64,000 nt of DNA from Halomarina pelagica (GTDB lineage Archaea; Halobacteriota; Halobacteria; Halobacteriales; Haloarculaceae). The notes beneath the pieces were generated by a model. The model did not search any database, was not told the origin of the DNA, and saw only the letters and a list, made by a program, of their open reading frames with translations. The position numbers and the translations under genes are program-made. The stretch is taken from the NCBI RefSeq assembly GCF_024228315.1, contig NZ_CP100454.1, positions 1,302,001 to 1,366,000 on the forward strand. The letters run 5' to 3'. Shown one piece after another: positions 16,541-25,055 of the stretch. Positions within the stretch are counted from its first letter, which is position 1, and each line of letters starts with the position of its first letter.

Positions 16541-17437
16541 CTACCGCGAGCGCGTCGTCACTTCGCACCCGTCGTCGGTGACGACGATCGTGTGCTCCTT
16601 CTGGCTGACGAGCGTCCCCTCGGCCTCCTGGAGGACGGGGTAGCCGTGGAGGACGCCCTGCTGTTTCAGCCGCCGGACCGCCATCTCGGCGCGGTCGACG
16701 TCGAGCCAGCGGGTGGCGAACGGGAGCGTCCGGAACTCCTCGGTGATCTGTTCGAGCGCCTGGCGGGCCTGGCGGTTCCGGACGGACCGCTCGCGCTCGA
16801 GCGCGAAGATCTCCTCCGTCGGCCCCTCGCCGACCTTGCCGCTGCCGTCCGTGGCGAACGGTTCGATGGCGACGACGTCGCCGACGTCCAGTTCGACCCC
16901 GGATTCGACCGCCCGGTTGGGGATGTTCGGCGGGACGTGCTGTTGCCAGTGGCCCAGGCCGTGTCCGGTGAGGTTGACGACGGGGTTGTAGCCGTACCCG
17001 TCGATGACGGACTCGATCTCCGCGCCGATCTCACCCGTCCGGACGCCGGGTTCGACGACGTCGAGGGCGGCGTCGAGCGCCTCGGCGCTAGCCTCGGCGA
17101 GGTCGGCGTGCCCCGAGAGGTCGACCGTGATCGCGGTGTCGGCCAGCCAGCCGTCGACGTGCACGCCGATGTCGAGGTTGACCATCTCCTCGCCGAACGT
17201 CGCCTCGTCGTCGATACCCGGCGTGGCGTGTGCCGCCTCGTGGTCGATCGAGATGTTCACCGGGAAGGCCGGTTCGCCGCCGAGTTCGCGGATGCGCTCC
17301 TCCGCGCGCTCGGCCACGTCGAGGTGACTCGCGCCCACCTCGACGCGCTCTGCGGCCTCGTCGCGGACCCGCGCGAGGATCCGCCCCGCCTCGCGGTGTT
17401 TCTCGTACTGTTCCGACGTGAGGTCGACGTCGCTCAT
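16541..17437 (-). CDS. map: Methionine aminopeptidase, type II
   Basis: Removes the initiator methionine from new proteins and needs two divalent metal ions. Metal ligands appear as the Asp of NLDIGVHVDGW and the Asp of AVQ/DTAITVDL, followed by the His of LTGHGLGHWQQH and Glu residues in AIEPFAT and the C-terminal EHTIVVT region. The ~60-residue insertion near 200-255, containing FALERERSVRNR, is characteristic of the archaeal/eukaryotic type II enzymes. Length 298 aa is normal. ATG at 17437, with 126 bp to the divergent phosphatase gene. Confidence 0.95.
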   Translation of the reverse strand: MSDVDLTSEQYEKHREAGRILARVRDEAAERVEVGASHLDVAERAEERIRELGGEPAFPVNISIDHEAAHATPGIDDEATFGEEMVNLDIGVHVDGWLADTAITVDLSGHADLAEASAEALDAALDVVEPGVRTGEIGAEIESVIDGYGYNPVVNLTGHGLGHWQQHVPPNIPNRAVESGVELDVGDVVAIEPFATDGSGKVGEGPTEEIFALERERSVRNRQARQALEQITEEFRTLPFATRWLDVDRAEMAVRRLKQQGVLHGYPVLQEAEGTLVSQKEHTIVVTDDGCEVTTRSR

Positions 17438-17563
17438 ACTCGGGCACTCGCGGGAACGAGGGATAGGGCTTGTGTTGCCCGCCAGGAGATCTCGTGAGAC
17501 CTATTGAGCGATACTGAACGGTCATAGCAACGGCTTATTCGGCCGCGTCGAACGGATCGGCAC

Positions 17564-18382
17564 ATGTCGAACACGTCGCGTCCACGGCGGGTCGCGCCGC
17601 CGCGGGGCCGGTCGGACGGCGGGACGGTGGACGGCGGGACGGTGGACGGCGAAGCGTCGGACGGGTCGGCGGACCTCCCCCCGCTCTCTCCCGACCTCGC
17701 CGCGCACCACGAGCGCATCGACGCGGCCGACTGGGAGCGCATCGCCGTCGTCGGCGACGTTCACGGCTGTCACGACGAACTGCTCGATCTCCTGGACCGC
17801 CTCGATCCGGGCGAGGACGACCTGCTCGTCTTCGTCGGCGACCTCATCAGGAAGGGTCCCGCCAGCCGCGCCGTCGTCGAACTCGTCAGGGACAGTCCGA
17901 ACATGCGCGCCGTGCGCGGGAACAACGAACAGAAGTACGTCGACGACCGCGTGGAGTGCCCCGCGCTCGCGCCCGTCGCCGAGTACATCGAGTCTCTCCC
18001 GGTGGCCCTCTCGTGGGACGGCGCGATGGTCGTCCACGGCGGACTCGACCCCCGGCGGCCCCTGGTAGAGCACACGATCGACGACCTGGAGACGACCCGC
18101 GCCATCCCCCCCGGGAACGGCTACGACGGGCCGTTCTGGTTCGAAACCTACCGCGGACCGCCGCGGGTGTTCTTCGGCCACACGGTCCTCGACGCGCCGG
18201 TGGTGAGCGAGTGGGCCGTCGGGCTCGACACCGGGTGCGTCTACGGCGGCTCTCTCACGGCCTACGACTGCTCGACCGGCGAGGTCCTGTCGGTCCCCGC
18301 CCACGAGACGTACAGGGAGCGCGCCGACCGGAAGATACTGAACCCGGGCGCGACGGACGCGGGGACCGCGGATCGACCCTGA
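17564..18382 (+). CDS. PPP-type metallophosphoesterase (Ser/Thr phosphatase or diadenosine polyphosphatase)
   Basis: Metal-dependent phosphatase of the PPP family. Motifs in order are GDVHG (64-68), GDLIRKGP (92-99), GNNE (119-122), MVVHGG, VFFGHT and LDTGCVYGG, which together make the dinuclear metal site. Family members act on phosphoproteins or on Ap4A; the sequence does not decide. The first 40 residues are a low-complexity head with a GGTVDGG repeat encoded by a 15-bp DNA repeat. It is 64 bp upstream of polyphosphate kinase and co-directional, which suggests shared control, possibly with polyphosphate or signal turnover as a theme. Confidence 0.88.
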   Translation: MSNTSRPRRVAPPRGRSDGGTVDGGTVDGEASDGSADLPPLSPDLAAHHERIDAADWERIAVVGDVHGCHDELLDLLDRLDPGEDDLLVFVGDLIRKGPASRAVVELVRDSPNMRAVRGNNEQKYVDDRVECPALAPVAEYIESLPVALSWDGAMVVHGGLDPRRPLVEHTIDDLETTRAIPPGNGYDGPFWFETYRGPPRVFFGHTVLDAPVVSEWAVGLDTGCVYGGSLTAYDCSTGEVLSVPAHETYRERADRKILNPGATDAGTADRP

Positions 18383-18446
18383 CGCCACCGCCACCGACGC
18401 CGCGCGCCGACGCGGACGACGACACACCGACGCTGACACCCCACCG

Positions 18447-20768
18447 ATGCCAGAGAACGACGGTACGACGGACGACGACACGACGGACGACGACACGACG
18501 GACGACGATACGACGGACGACGCTTCCGACCACGACGAGACGGCCCGCGCCGCGAACGGCCGCGGGGAGCGCGCCGCGGCGGTAGCGCGCGACCGACCCG
18601 ACCCGAACGACCCCCCGGTCCCCGACGTGGACCTCGACGCCCCGCGGTACTACCTCAACCGCGAACTGAGCGAACTGGCGTTCCAGCGGCGCGTGCTGTT
18701 CGAGGCGCTCGACGAGCGCAACCCGCTCCTGGAGCGGGTGAAGTTCCTCGCCATCGTCACGCGGAACGTCGACGAGTTCTTCATGAAGCGCGTCGGCGGG
18801 CTGAAACAGCTCATCGCGGCGGGCGTCACGGAACGCTCCCCCGACGGTCGCACCCCGGAGGAGCAACTCGGCGAGGTGCTCGAGACCGTCAGACCGCTGT
18901 TCGAGCGGCAGGTCGAGTGCTACCGCGAGGAGATCAGGCCGGCGCTCGCGGCGGCTGGCGTCCGCGTCCTCGATCACGACGACCTCTCGCCCGCGGAGCG
19001 GGCCGACCTGCGCGAGTACTTCGAGGCGTCCGTGCTGCCGACGCTGACCCCGTTGACGTTCGATCCGGCGCACCCCTTCCCGTTCATCTCGAACCTCTCG
19101 CTGTCGCTCGCGGTGCTGACCCGCGGCGAGGACGACGACGAGCCGCGGTTCTCGCGGGTGAAGATCCCCGGGAACCGTCCGCGGCTCGTGCGGGTGGGAG
19201 ACGAGGAGGAGGGGAGGAACGGAGAGGGCGAGGAGGCGCGGTTCGTCCCCCTCGAACAGATCGTCGCGGCGAACCTCGACCTGCTCTTTCCCGACGTCGA
19301 GGTGCTCGATCGCTCGGTCTTCCGCGTGACGCGCAACGCCGAGGTGCGCCGCAACGAGGAGGTCGCGGAGGGACTGATCGAGATGATCGAGGGCGTCCTC
19401 CGCGAGCGCCGGTTCGCGACGGTGGTGCGACTGGAGGTCGAGTCGGACATGCCCGCGCCGGTTCGGGAACTGCTCGTCGAGCAGCTCGACCTCGACGAGC
19501 GGGAGGTGTTCGAGCGGGCGGGACCGCTCGACTTCCGCGACTTCGCGGCGCTCTGCGACCTCGATCGACCCGACCTGAAGCTCGACCCGTGGACGCCACA
19601 GCCCCACCACCGGCTCGCGGGCGAGGAGCGCGACGTCTTCGCCGAGATCCGCCGGGGCGACCTGCTCGCACACCACCCGTATCACTCCTTCGAGGAGACC
19701 ACCCAGCGGTTCCTGAGCGAGGCGGCCCACGACCCGGACGTGCTCGCCATCAAGGCGGCCATCTACCGCACGGCGCACGACTCGAAGGTGATCGAGAGCC
19801 TGATCGAGGCGGCCCAGAACGGCAAGCAGGTCGCGGTGATGGTCGAACTGAAGGCGCGCTTCGACGAGGAGAACAACCTCCGCTGGGTCCGCCGCCTCGA
19901 GGAGGAGGGCATCCACGTCGCCTACGGGACGGTCGGCTACAAGACCCACTCGAAGGTGGCGCTCGTCGTCCGCGAGGAGGCCGACGGCGTCCGCCTCTAC
20001 TCGCACGTCGGCACCGGCAACTACCACTCCGAGACGGCGAAGACGTACGTCGACCTCGGCGTGCTCAGCGCCGACCACGACGTCGGCCAGGACCTCACCC
20101 GACTGTTCAACTTCTTCACCGGCCACTCGCTCCAGAAGGAGTACCGCGAGTTGCTGGTCGCACCCGTCAACATGCGCCGCCAGTTCGTCGACCGCATCCG
20201 GGAGGAGGCGGCCCACGGCGAGGACGGTCGGATCGTCGCGAAGATGAACGCGCTCGAGGACCCGGGGATCGTCGAGGAACTCTACCGGGCGTCGATGGCC
20301 GGCGCGCGGATCGACCTGATCGTCCGTGGGATCTGTCGCCTCCGCCCCGGCCTCCCCGACGTGAGCGAGACGGTGCGCGTGCACAGCGTCGTCGGGCGGT
20401 TCCTCGAACACTCCCGGATATTCTACTTCGAGCACGCAGAGCCGCAGTACTACGTCGGGAGCGCCGACTGGATGACGCGGAACCTCGACCGCCGGGTCGA
20501 GGCCGTCACGCCGGTCGACACGCCCGACCTCCAGTGCGAACTGCGGGACGTCCTCGACGCGATGCTCGCGGACAACCGCAAGCGCTGGGCGATGAACTCC
20601 GACGGCACGTACGAACAACGCCGCCCCGACGACGGCGAGGAGGTGCGGAGCACCCACGAGGTGCTGATGCGTCGCGCGCGAGCGCGAGCGACGGAGTCCG
20701 ACGGTGCCGCCGACGGCGTCGGCCACGAGGGATCGCTCGCGGGCGTGCACGAGGGAGAGCGCGAGTGA
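18447..20768 (+). CDS. ppk1: Polyphosphate kinase 1
   Basis: Makes inorganic polyphosphate from ATP, through a phosphohistidine. After an acidic head of TDDDT repeats (about 5-30), the N-terminal domain starts at YYLNRELSELAF (about 70). The catalytic motif HVGTGNYH carries the candidate phosphorylated His520, and FFTGHSLQKEY supplies the second conserved histidine. RGICRLRPGLPDVSETV and the C-terminal SADWMTRNLDRRVE are also family signatures. At 773 aa it is somewhat longer than usual because of its N- and C-terminal acidic tails. It follows the PPP-type phosphatase and is overlapped at its stop by a possible short frame. Confidence 0.97.
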   Translation: MPENDGTTDDDTTDDDTTDDDTTDDASDHDETARAANGRGERAAAVARDRPDPNDPPVPDVDLDAPRYYLNRELSELAFQRRVLFEALDERNPLLERVKFLAIVTRNVDEFFMKRVGGLKQLIAAGVTERSPDGRTPEEQLGEVLETVRPLFERQVECYREEIRPALAAAGVRVLDHDDLSPAERADLREYFEASVLPTLTPLTFDPAHPFPFISNLSLSLAVLTRGEDDDEPRFSRVKIPGNRPRLVRVGDEEEGRNGEGEEARFVPLEQIVAANLDLLFPDVEVLDRSVFRVTRNAEVRRNEEVAEGLIEMIEGVLRERRFATVVRLEVESDMPAPVRELLVEQLDLDEREVFERAGPLDFRDFAALCDLDRPDLKLDPWTPQPHHRLAGEERDVFAEIRRGDLLAHHPYHSFEETTQRFLSEAAHDPDVLAIKAAIYRTAHDSKVIESLIEAAQNGKQVAVMVELKARFDEENNLRWVRRLEEEGIHVAYGTVGYKTHSKVALVVREEADGVRLYSHVGTGNYHSETAKTYVDLGVLSADHDVGQDLTRLFNFFTGHSLQKEYRELLVAPVNMRRQFVDRIREEAAHGEDGRIVAKMNALEDPGIVEELYRASMAGARIDLIVRGICRLRPGLPDVSETVRVHSVVGRFLEHSRIFYFEHAEPQYYVGSADWMTRNLDRRVEAVTPVDTPDLQCELRDVLDAMLADNRKRWAMNSDGTYEQRRPDDGEEVRSTHEVLMRRARARATESDGAADGVGHEGSLAGVHEGERE
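18465..18523 (+). repeat. 15-bp tandem repeat encoding TDDDT units at the start of ppk1
   Basis: Four nearly exact copies of ACGACGGACGACGAC encode repeated Thr-Thr-Asp-Asp-Asp near the PPK1 N-terminus. The unit length is a multiple of three, so copy number can change without a frameshift. Confidence 0.85.
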
Positions 20769-20917
20769 CCGACTCGCCGGCCGACGACGAACGCGACCCC
20801 GCCGTCTCGCTGGCGGCGGATCGGCGCTTCGATCCGATCCTCGTCGAGGGCGTCGTTCGGGAGGGAGGGAAGCGGCGACGCGCAGAGGGACGGTCGACCC
20901 GGGGGACGTCCGAGTGA
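20765..20917 (+). CDS. Possible 50-aa protein coupled to ppk1
   Basis: A GTG at 20765 overlaps the ppk1 stop by 4 nt (GTGA) and opens a frame of 50 codons ending at 20917. The product is soluble and charged, with a central RRFDPILVEGVVREGG stretch that looks foldable and a basic end. The 4-nt overlap is the same coupling used by bioF-bioD and by the galactose operon genes in this window. There is no family match that I recognise and the gene is short, so it could be chance. The next gene (USP) begins 52 bp later. Confidence 0.35.
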   Translation: MTDSPADDERDPAVSLAADRRFDPILVEGVVREGGKRRRAEGRSTRGTSE

Positions 20918-20969
20918 CGGGAGCGCCGCAACGGCTTACCCGCCGCACGACGAATCGATAGGTATCACC

Positions 20970-21833
20970 ATGTTCGATCGAATCCTCCTGCCCGTGGACG
21001 GAAGCGACCCCGCGAAGCGAGCGGCGGCGGCCGGACTCGAACTCGCGGAGACGTACGACGCGGCAGTGGACGTGCTGTGTGCGATCGAACCGTCCCGGAT
21101 GCGGGAGGAGGAGGCTGCGCGACGCCATCGAGAGGAGCGCGGAGCCGAGATCGTAGCGGAGGTGGTCGGGATGGCCGAGGGGTCGGGCGTACCGGTCGAG
21201 ACGCACCTGGTCGAGGGACGGCCCCACAGGGTCGTCGTCGATCACGTGAACGAGCGCGGGATCGACCTCGTCGCGATGGGGCGACGCGGGCGGACCGGAC
21301 TGGGCGAGCGCCTGCTCGGGAGCGTCACCGAGCCGGTGCTCCGGGGCAGCGACGCCCCGGTGCTCACCGTGGGCGGCGACGCGGACGCCGGGGGGTACGA
21401 GAACGTCCTCGTCCCGACGGACGGGAGCGGGATCGCAGAGCGCGCCGCGCCGTACGGGGCCGACCTCGCGCGGCGCTACGGCGCGACGCTCCACCTCCTC
21501 AACGTCGTGGACGTGCAGCGGGAGGGGGGACTCTTCAACGCCGGGGGCGTGGACGCCGCGTTCGTCGAGCGACTCGAGGAGCGGGGACGGGAGAAGGTCG
21601 ACCGCCTCGCGGAGCGCGTGCGCGAGACGGACCCGGACGCGGAGCCCCGCACGGCGGTCGTTCGGGGCGCGCCCCACGTCGGCATCCTCGAGTACGCGGA
21701 CGCGAACGACGTCGACCTCGTCGTCATGAGTTCCGAGGGGGAGTCGAACCTCGCGTGGCAACTCCTCGGGAGCGTCGCCGACCGAGTCCTCCGCACCGTC
21801 GAGGTGCCGGTGCTGATCGTCCCGTCCGGGTGA
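20970..21833 (+). CDS. Universal stress protein with two UspA domains
   Basis: Cytoplasmic nucleotide-binding stress protein. Domain 1 (1-137) begins MFDRILLPVDGSDPAK and carries the ATP loop GRRGRTGLGERLLGS. Domain 2 (about 145-287) begins NVLVPTDGSGIAER and has a weaker loop, MSSEGESNLAWQLLGS, which departs from the ATP-binding G-x2-G-x9-G pattern at its first glycine. The second domain may therefore not bind ATP. At 287 aa it is a standard tandem USP. It lies 52 bp after the small ppk1-coupled frame and converges with the peptidase gene. Confidence 0.93.
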   Translation: MFDRILLPVDGSDPAKRAAAAGLELAETYDAAVDVLCAIEPSRMREEEAARRHREERGAEIVAEVVGMAEGSGVPVETHLVEGRPHRVVVDHVNERGIDLVAMGRRGRTGLGERLLGSVTEPVLRGSDAPVLTVGGDADAGGYENVLVPTDGSGIAERAAPYGADLARRYGATLHLLNVVDVQREGGLFNAGGVDAAFVERLEERGREKVDRLAERVRETDPDAEPRTAVVRGAPHVGILEYADANDVDLVVMSSEGESNLAWQLLGSVADRVLRTVEVPVLIVPSG

Positions 21834-21877
21834 TCGATCCTCGGCACGATTCGACCGTCCGAGCGGTCGACCGACGG

Positions 21878-22774
21878 CTACTCGCCGGCGACGCTCGTCT
21901 GCATCCCGTCGGAGTTGAACGCGCTTCCCGAAGCCCCGTCGCGGTCCATGACGACGACGCCCGCCTCGCTCCCCGTGATGTCCTCGAACTCCTCGATCGC
22001 GAGTTCGGCGGCCGTCCCCGGGTCGCGGCCGAGTTCGAGGTGGTCCACCGCGCGCCGGGCGAGCGTCACGCGGACGATGTCCTCGCCCGCGCCCGTCGCG
22101 CTCGCGCCGCCCGCGTGCGTGGCGAAGAAGCCCGATCCGACCTGCGGCACGTCGCCGACCCGCCCGGCGAGCGCCGCCCACCGTCCGCCGGTGGAGGTGC
22201 ACGTCGCGAGCGTCTCGCCGTTGGTGGCGACCGCGCCCACCGTGTCGTAGTCCTCCGGTCGGGCGTCGTCGCCGGTCGCCGCGCTCCCGCCGAACTCGCC
22301 GACGAGCCAGTCGAGTTGCCCCCGCGGGTCGTCGCGGGCGGGCGGCGACGGGTCGAGGGCCGCCCACCGCTCGCGGGTGTCCTCGCTCCGGAGGTCGACG
22401 CCCGTCTCGATCCCGAAGGCGGCCGCGAGGTCGACCGCGTGGACGCCCGAGACGCAGACGTGCGGGGTCTCCTCCATGACGATCCGCGCGACCTCGCAGG
22501 CGCGCTCGACGCCGGGCATCGAGCAGGCCGCCCCGACCAGACGGTCGTCGGTCATGATCCCCGCGTCGGTGCGGACGACGCCGTCGGACTGGATCGCGCC
22601 GCCGACCCCCGCGTTGAACCGCGGCGAGGACTCGAGAACGCGGACGGTCGCGACGACCGCGTCCACCGGCGTCGCCGCCGTCGCACCCGCCGCCGTCGCC
22701 TCGTCGAGCGTGGCCTGCCGCCGCTCCGGTTCCTCGACGGCCCCGCCGGCCCCGCCGTGCGCGATGACGTACAT
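21878..22774 (-). CDS. Isoaspartyl peptidase / L-asparaginase (Ntn hydrolase)
   Basis: An Ntn-type hydrolase that makes itself active by autocleavage and then removes beta-aspartyl residues or hydrolyses asparagine. It starts with YVIAHGGAGG, typical of the family. FNAGVGGAIQSDG is the oxyanion region. The cleavage site and nucleophile is Thr178 in DYDTVGAVA, and TSTGGRWAALAGRVGD follows it. The length of 298 aa is normal. Role: repair or recycling of damaged proteins, or nitrogen supply. ATG at 22774; divergent from the E1alpha gene with 231 bp between. Confidence 0.93.
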   Translation of the reverse strand: MYVIAHGGAGGAVEEPERRQATLDEATAAGATAATPVDAVVATVRVLESSPRFNAGVGGAIQSDGVVRTDAGIMTDDRLVGAACSMPGVERACEVARIVMEETPHVCVSGVHAVDLAAAFGIETGVDLRSEDTRERWAALDPSPPARDDPRGQLDWLVGEFGGSAATGDDARPEDYDTVGAVATNGETLATCTSTGGRWAALAGRVGDVPQVGSGFFATHAGGASATGAGEDIVRVTLARRAVDHLELGRDPGTAAELAIEEFEDITGSEAGVVVMDRDGASGSAFNSDGMQTSVAGE

Positions 22775-22965
22775 GGGCGGAGGTGTGTCACGGGCCGGGA
22801 ATAGTGCTTCTATACCGTCGGCCGTCGCGTCGGCTCTCGCGCAACGGTACGGCTGACGTGATCTGCGAGACGTATGCGCGACCCCGGTCGCGCGTTCGCG
22901 TCGAACGCACGTTCCGAAGCGACGACGACGTTCTCCACGCGGTGACGTACACGAAAATTGTCGGC

Positions 22966-22975
22966 AAATTATATC
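22966..22975 (+). promoter_or_regulatory. Candidate TATA box of the 2-oxoacid dehydrogenase locus
   Basis: AAATTATATC lies 30 bp upstream of the E1alpha ATG at 23006, inside the most A/T-rich part of the intergenic region (22950-22980). This predicts a transcript with a very short leader for the E1alpha-E1beta-AcoX group. Confidence 0.65.
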
Positions 22976-23005
22976 CCCTCGTGCTCGAACCTCTCAAACT
23001 GTTGT

Positions 23006-24040
23006 ATGGTAGCAATTGACATCGAAACGGAGGACGGTCGGCGCGAGGCGCTCCGTCGGATGCTCACGATACGGGCGTTCGACAGCGCGGCATCCGACCT
23101 CTTCGCCGACGGGGAGATACCGGGGTTCGTCCACCTCTACATCGGCGAGGAGGCGGTGGCGACGGGCGCGTGCGCCGCCCTCGAGGAGCAGGACTACATA
23201 ACCAGCACGCACCGCGGGCACGGTCACTGCATCGCGAAGGGGCTCGACCCGACGTTCATGATGGCCGAGCTGTACGGCAAGCGCGACGGCTACTGTAACG
23301 GCAAGGGCGGATCGATGCACATCGCCGACGTGGACGCCGGGATGCTGGGCGCGAACGGCATCGTCGGCGCGGGCCCGCCGCTCGCGACGGGTGCGGCACT
23401 CACGGCGCAGCTGAAGGGCGAGGACCGCATCGCGCTCGCGTTCTTCGGCGACGGCGCGGTGGCGCAGGGGCAGGTCCACGAGGCGATCAACCTCGCCGCG
23501 ACGTGGGACCTCCCGGCCATCTTCCTCGTCGAGAACAACCAGTTCGGCGAGGGGACGCCGGTCGACGAGCAGCACAACGTGCAGGCGCTCTCCGAGACCG
23601 CGGAGGCCTACGACATCCCCGGGTTCAGCATCGACGGAATGGACGTCACGGCGGTGTACGAGGCCGTCGGCGAGGCACGAGAGCGCGCCGCGAGCGGGGC
23701 TGGACCGACGTTCATCGAAGCCGAGACGTACCGCTTCCGGGGGCACTTCGAGGGCGACCAGCAGCCCTACCGCGAGGAGGAGGACGTGGCCGTCTGGCGC
23801 GACCGCGACCCCGTCGAGTCGTTCAAGGCCCGACTCGTCGAGCGCGGCGAGTTGACCGACGAGGAGTTCGAGGCGATGCGCGAGTCGGCCGACGAGGAGA
23901 TCGAGGAGGCGGTCGAGTACGCGCGAGACGCCGCCGACCCCGCGCCGGAGGAGGCCTACGACGACATGTTCGCGACAGTCGTCCCGGAGATCGAACAGTT
24001 CGCGGCCCGAATGCGCGCCGACGGGGGCGCGGAGCGATAG
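23006..24040 (+). CDS. acoA: Thiamine-dependent dehydrogenase E1 alpha subunit (acetoin/2-oxoacid dehydrogenase)
   Basis: The alpha chain of an E1 component binds thiamine pyrophosphate and decarboxylates acetoin, pyruvate or another 2-oxoacid. The TPP motif begins GDG (148-150) and closes with NN at 177-178. THRGHGHCIAKG (68-79) and NGKGGSMHI (98-106) are strongly like AcoA. Start ATG 23006 is chosen over a frame-open start 16 codons upstream because a TATA box lies between them. Length 344 aa. It is followed after 3 bp by E1beta. The AcoX-like neighbour favours acetoin as substrate over pyruvate; branched-chain or pyruvate dehydrogenase is the alternative. Confidence 0.88.
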   Translation: MVAIDIETEDGRREALRRMLTIRAFDSAASDLFADGEIPGFVHLYIGEEAVATGACAALEEQDYITSTHRGHGHCIAKGLDPTFMMAELYGKRDGYCNGKGGSMHIADVDAGMLGANGIVGAGPPLATGAALTAQLKGEDRIALAFFGDGAVAQGQVHEAINLAATWDLPAIFLVENNQFGEGTPVDEQHNVQALSETAEAYDIPGFSIDGMDVTAVYEAVGEARERAASGAGPTFIEAETYRFRGHFEGDQQPYREEEDVAVWRDRDPVESFKARLVERGELTDEEFEAMRESADEEIEEAVEYARDAADPAPEEAYDDMFATVVPEIEQFAARMRADGGAER

Positions 24041-24043
24041 ACC

Positions 24044-25054
24044 ATGAGCACCGAGACAGGCACCAGTTACGACGTGGACCAGACCCGCACGATGACCATG
24101 CGCGAGGCGATACGCGAGGCGATACGCGAGGAACTCGCCCGCGACGACGACGTCTTCCTCATGGGCGAGGACGTGGGGCGCTTCGGCGGCGTCCTCGAGG
24201 TGACCGCGGGCCTCCTGGACGAGTTCGGCGACGATCGCGTCCGCGACACGCCGATCAGCGAGGCGGGCTTCATGGGCGCGGGTATCGGGGCGGCGGCGAC
24301 GGGAACCCGTCCGGTCGTCGAGATCATGTTCAGCGACTTCCTCGGCGTCTGCTCCGAACAGGTGATGAACCAGATGGCGAAGATGCGCTACATGTTCGGC
24401 GGTAAGACGGAGATGCCGATCACCGTCCGCACGACCGAGGGCGGCGGGATGGGGGCCGCGAGCCAGCACTCCGGCACCGTCCACACCTGGTTCGCGCACT
24501 TCCCCGGCCTGCTCGCGGTGACGCCGGGCACCCCGGCGGCCGCGAAGGGGCTGCTCAAGAGCGCCATCCGCTCCGACGACCCCGTGTTCTTCTTCGAGAA
24601 CAAGATGACCTACGAGCAGCAGGGCGAGGTCCCGGTCGACGAGGACTTCACGCTCCCGCTGGGCGAGGCCCGCGTCGAGCGCGAGGGCGACGACGTCACC
24701 GTCGTCGCCAGCCAGCGCCTCGTCGGCGAGTCGCTCGACGTGGCCGAGGACCTGGCGGGCGACGTGAGCGTCGAGGTGATCGACGTGCGGTCGCTCTACC
24801 CGCTCGACACGGACACGCTCGTCGGGAGCCTGGAGAAGACCGGGCGGATGGTGGTCGCCGACGAGAGTCCGCTCTCCTACGGCGTCCACGCCGAGGTGAT
24901 GGCGCGGATGATGGAGAACGCGTTCTTCAGCCTCGACGCGCCCATCCAGCGCGTCGGCGTGCCCGACACCCACATCCCGTTCAGCCCCGCGCTTGAGGGG
25001 GAGGTCCTGCCGAGCGCCGACGACGTCAGAACGGCCGTCGAGCGCATCGCCTAG
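24044..25054 (+). CDS. acoB: Thiamine-dependent dehydrogenase E1 beta subunit
   Basis: Partner of the E1 alpha chain; it helps to form the TPP site and binds E2. The transketolase pyrimidine domain covers about 10-185 and includes MGEDVGRFGG and the DTPISEAGFMGAGIGAA segment with the Glu that activates TPP. The C-terminal transketolase domain runs from about 200, with VEVIDVRSLYPLD. A 12-bp direct repeat (24103-24130) encodes REAIREAIREE at residues 21-31. Length 336 aa, 3 bp after E1alpha and 1 bp before the AcoX-like gene. Confidence 0.92.
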   Translation: MSTETGTSYDVDQTRTMTMREAIREAIREELARDDDVFLMGEDVGRFGGVLEVTAGLLDEFGDDRVRDTPISEAGFMGAGIGAAATGTRPVVEIMFSDFLGVCSEQVMNQMAKMRYMFGGKTEMPITVRTTEGGGMGAASQHSGTVHTWFAHFPGLLAVTPGTPAAAKGLLKSAIRSDDPVFFFENKMTYEQQGEVPVDEDFTLPLGEARVEREGDDVTVVASQRLVGESLDVAEDLAGDVSVEVIDVRSLYPLDTDTLVGSLEKTGRMVVADESPLSYGVHAEVMARMMENAFFSLDAPIQRVGVPDTHIPFSPALEGEVLPSADDVRTAVERIA

Positions 25055-25055
25055 C

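Noticed and set aside
18255-22367. A 1370-codon open frame on the minus strand across ppk1 and the USP gene
   Set aside because: It is antisense to two clear genes and its product is Arg/Val/Asp-rich without domains; it results from high GC and few stop codons.
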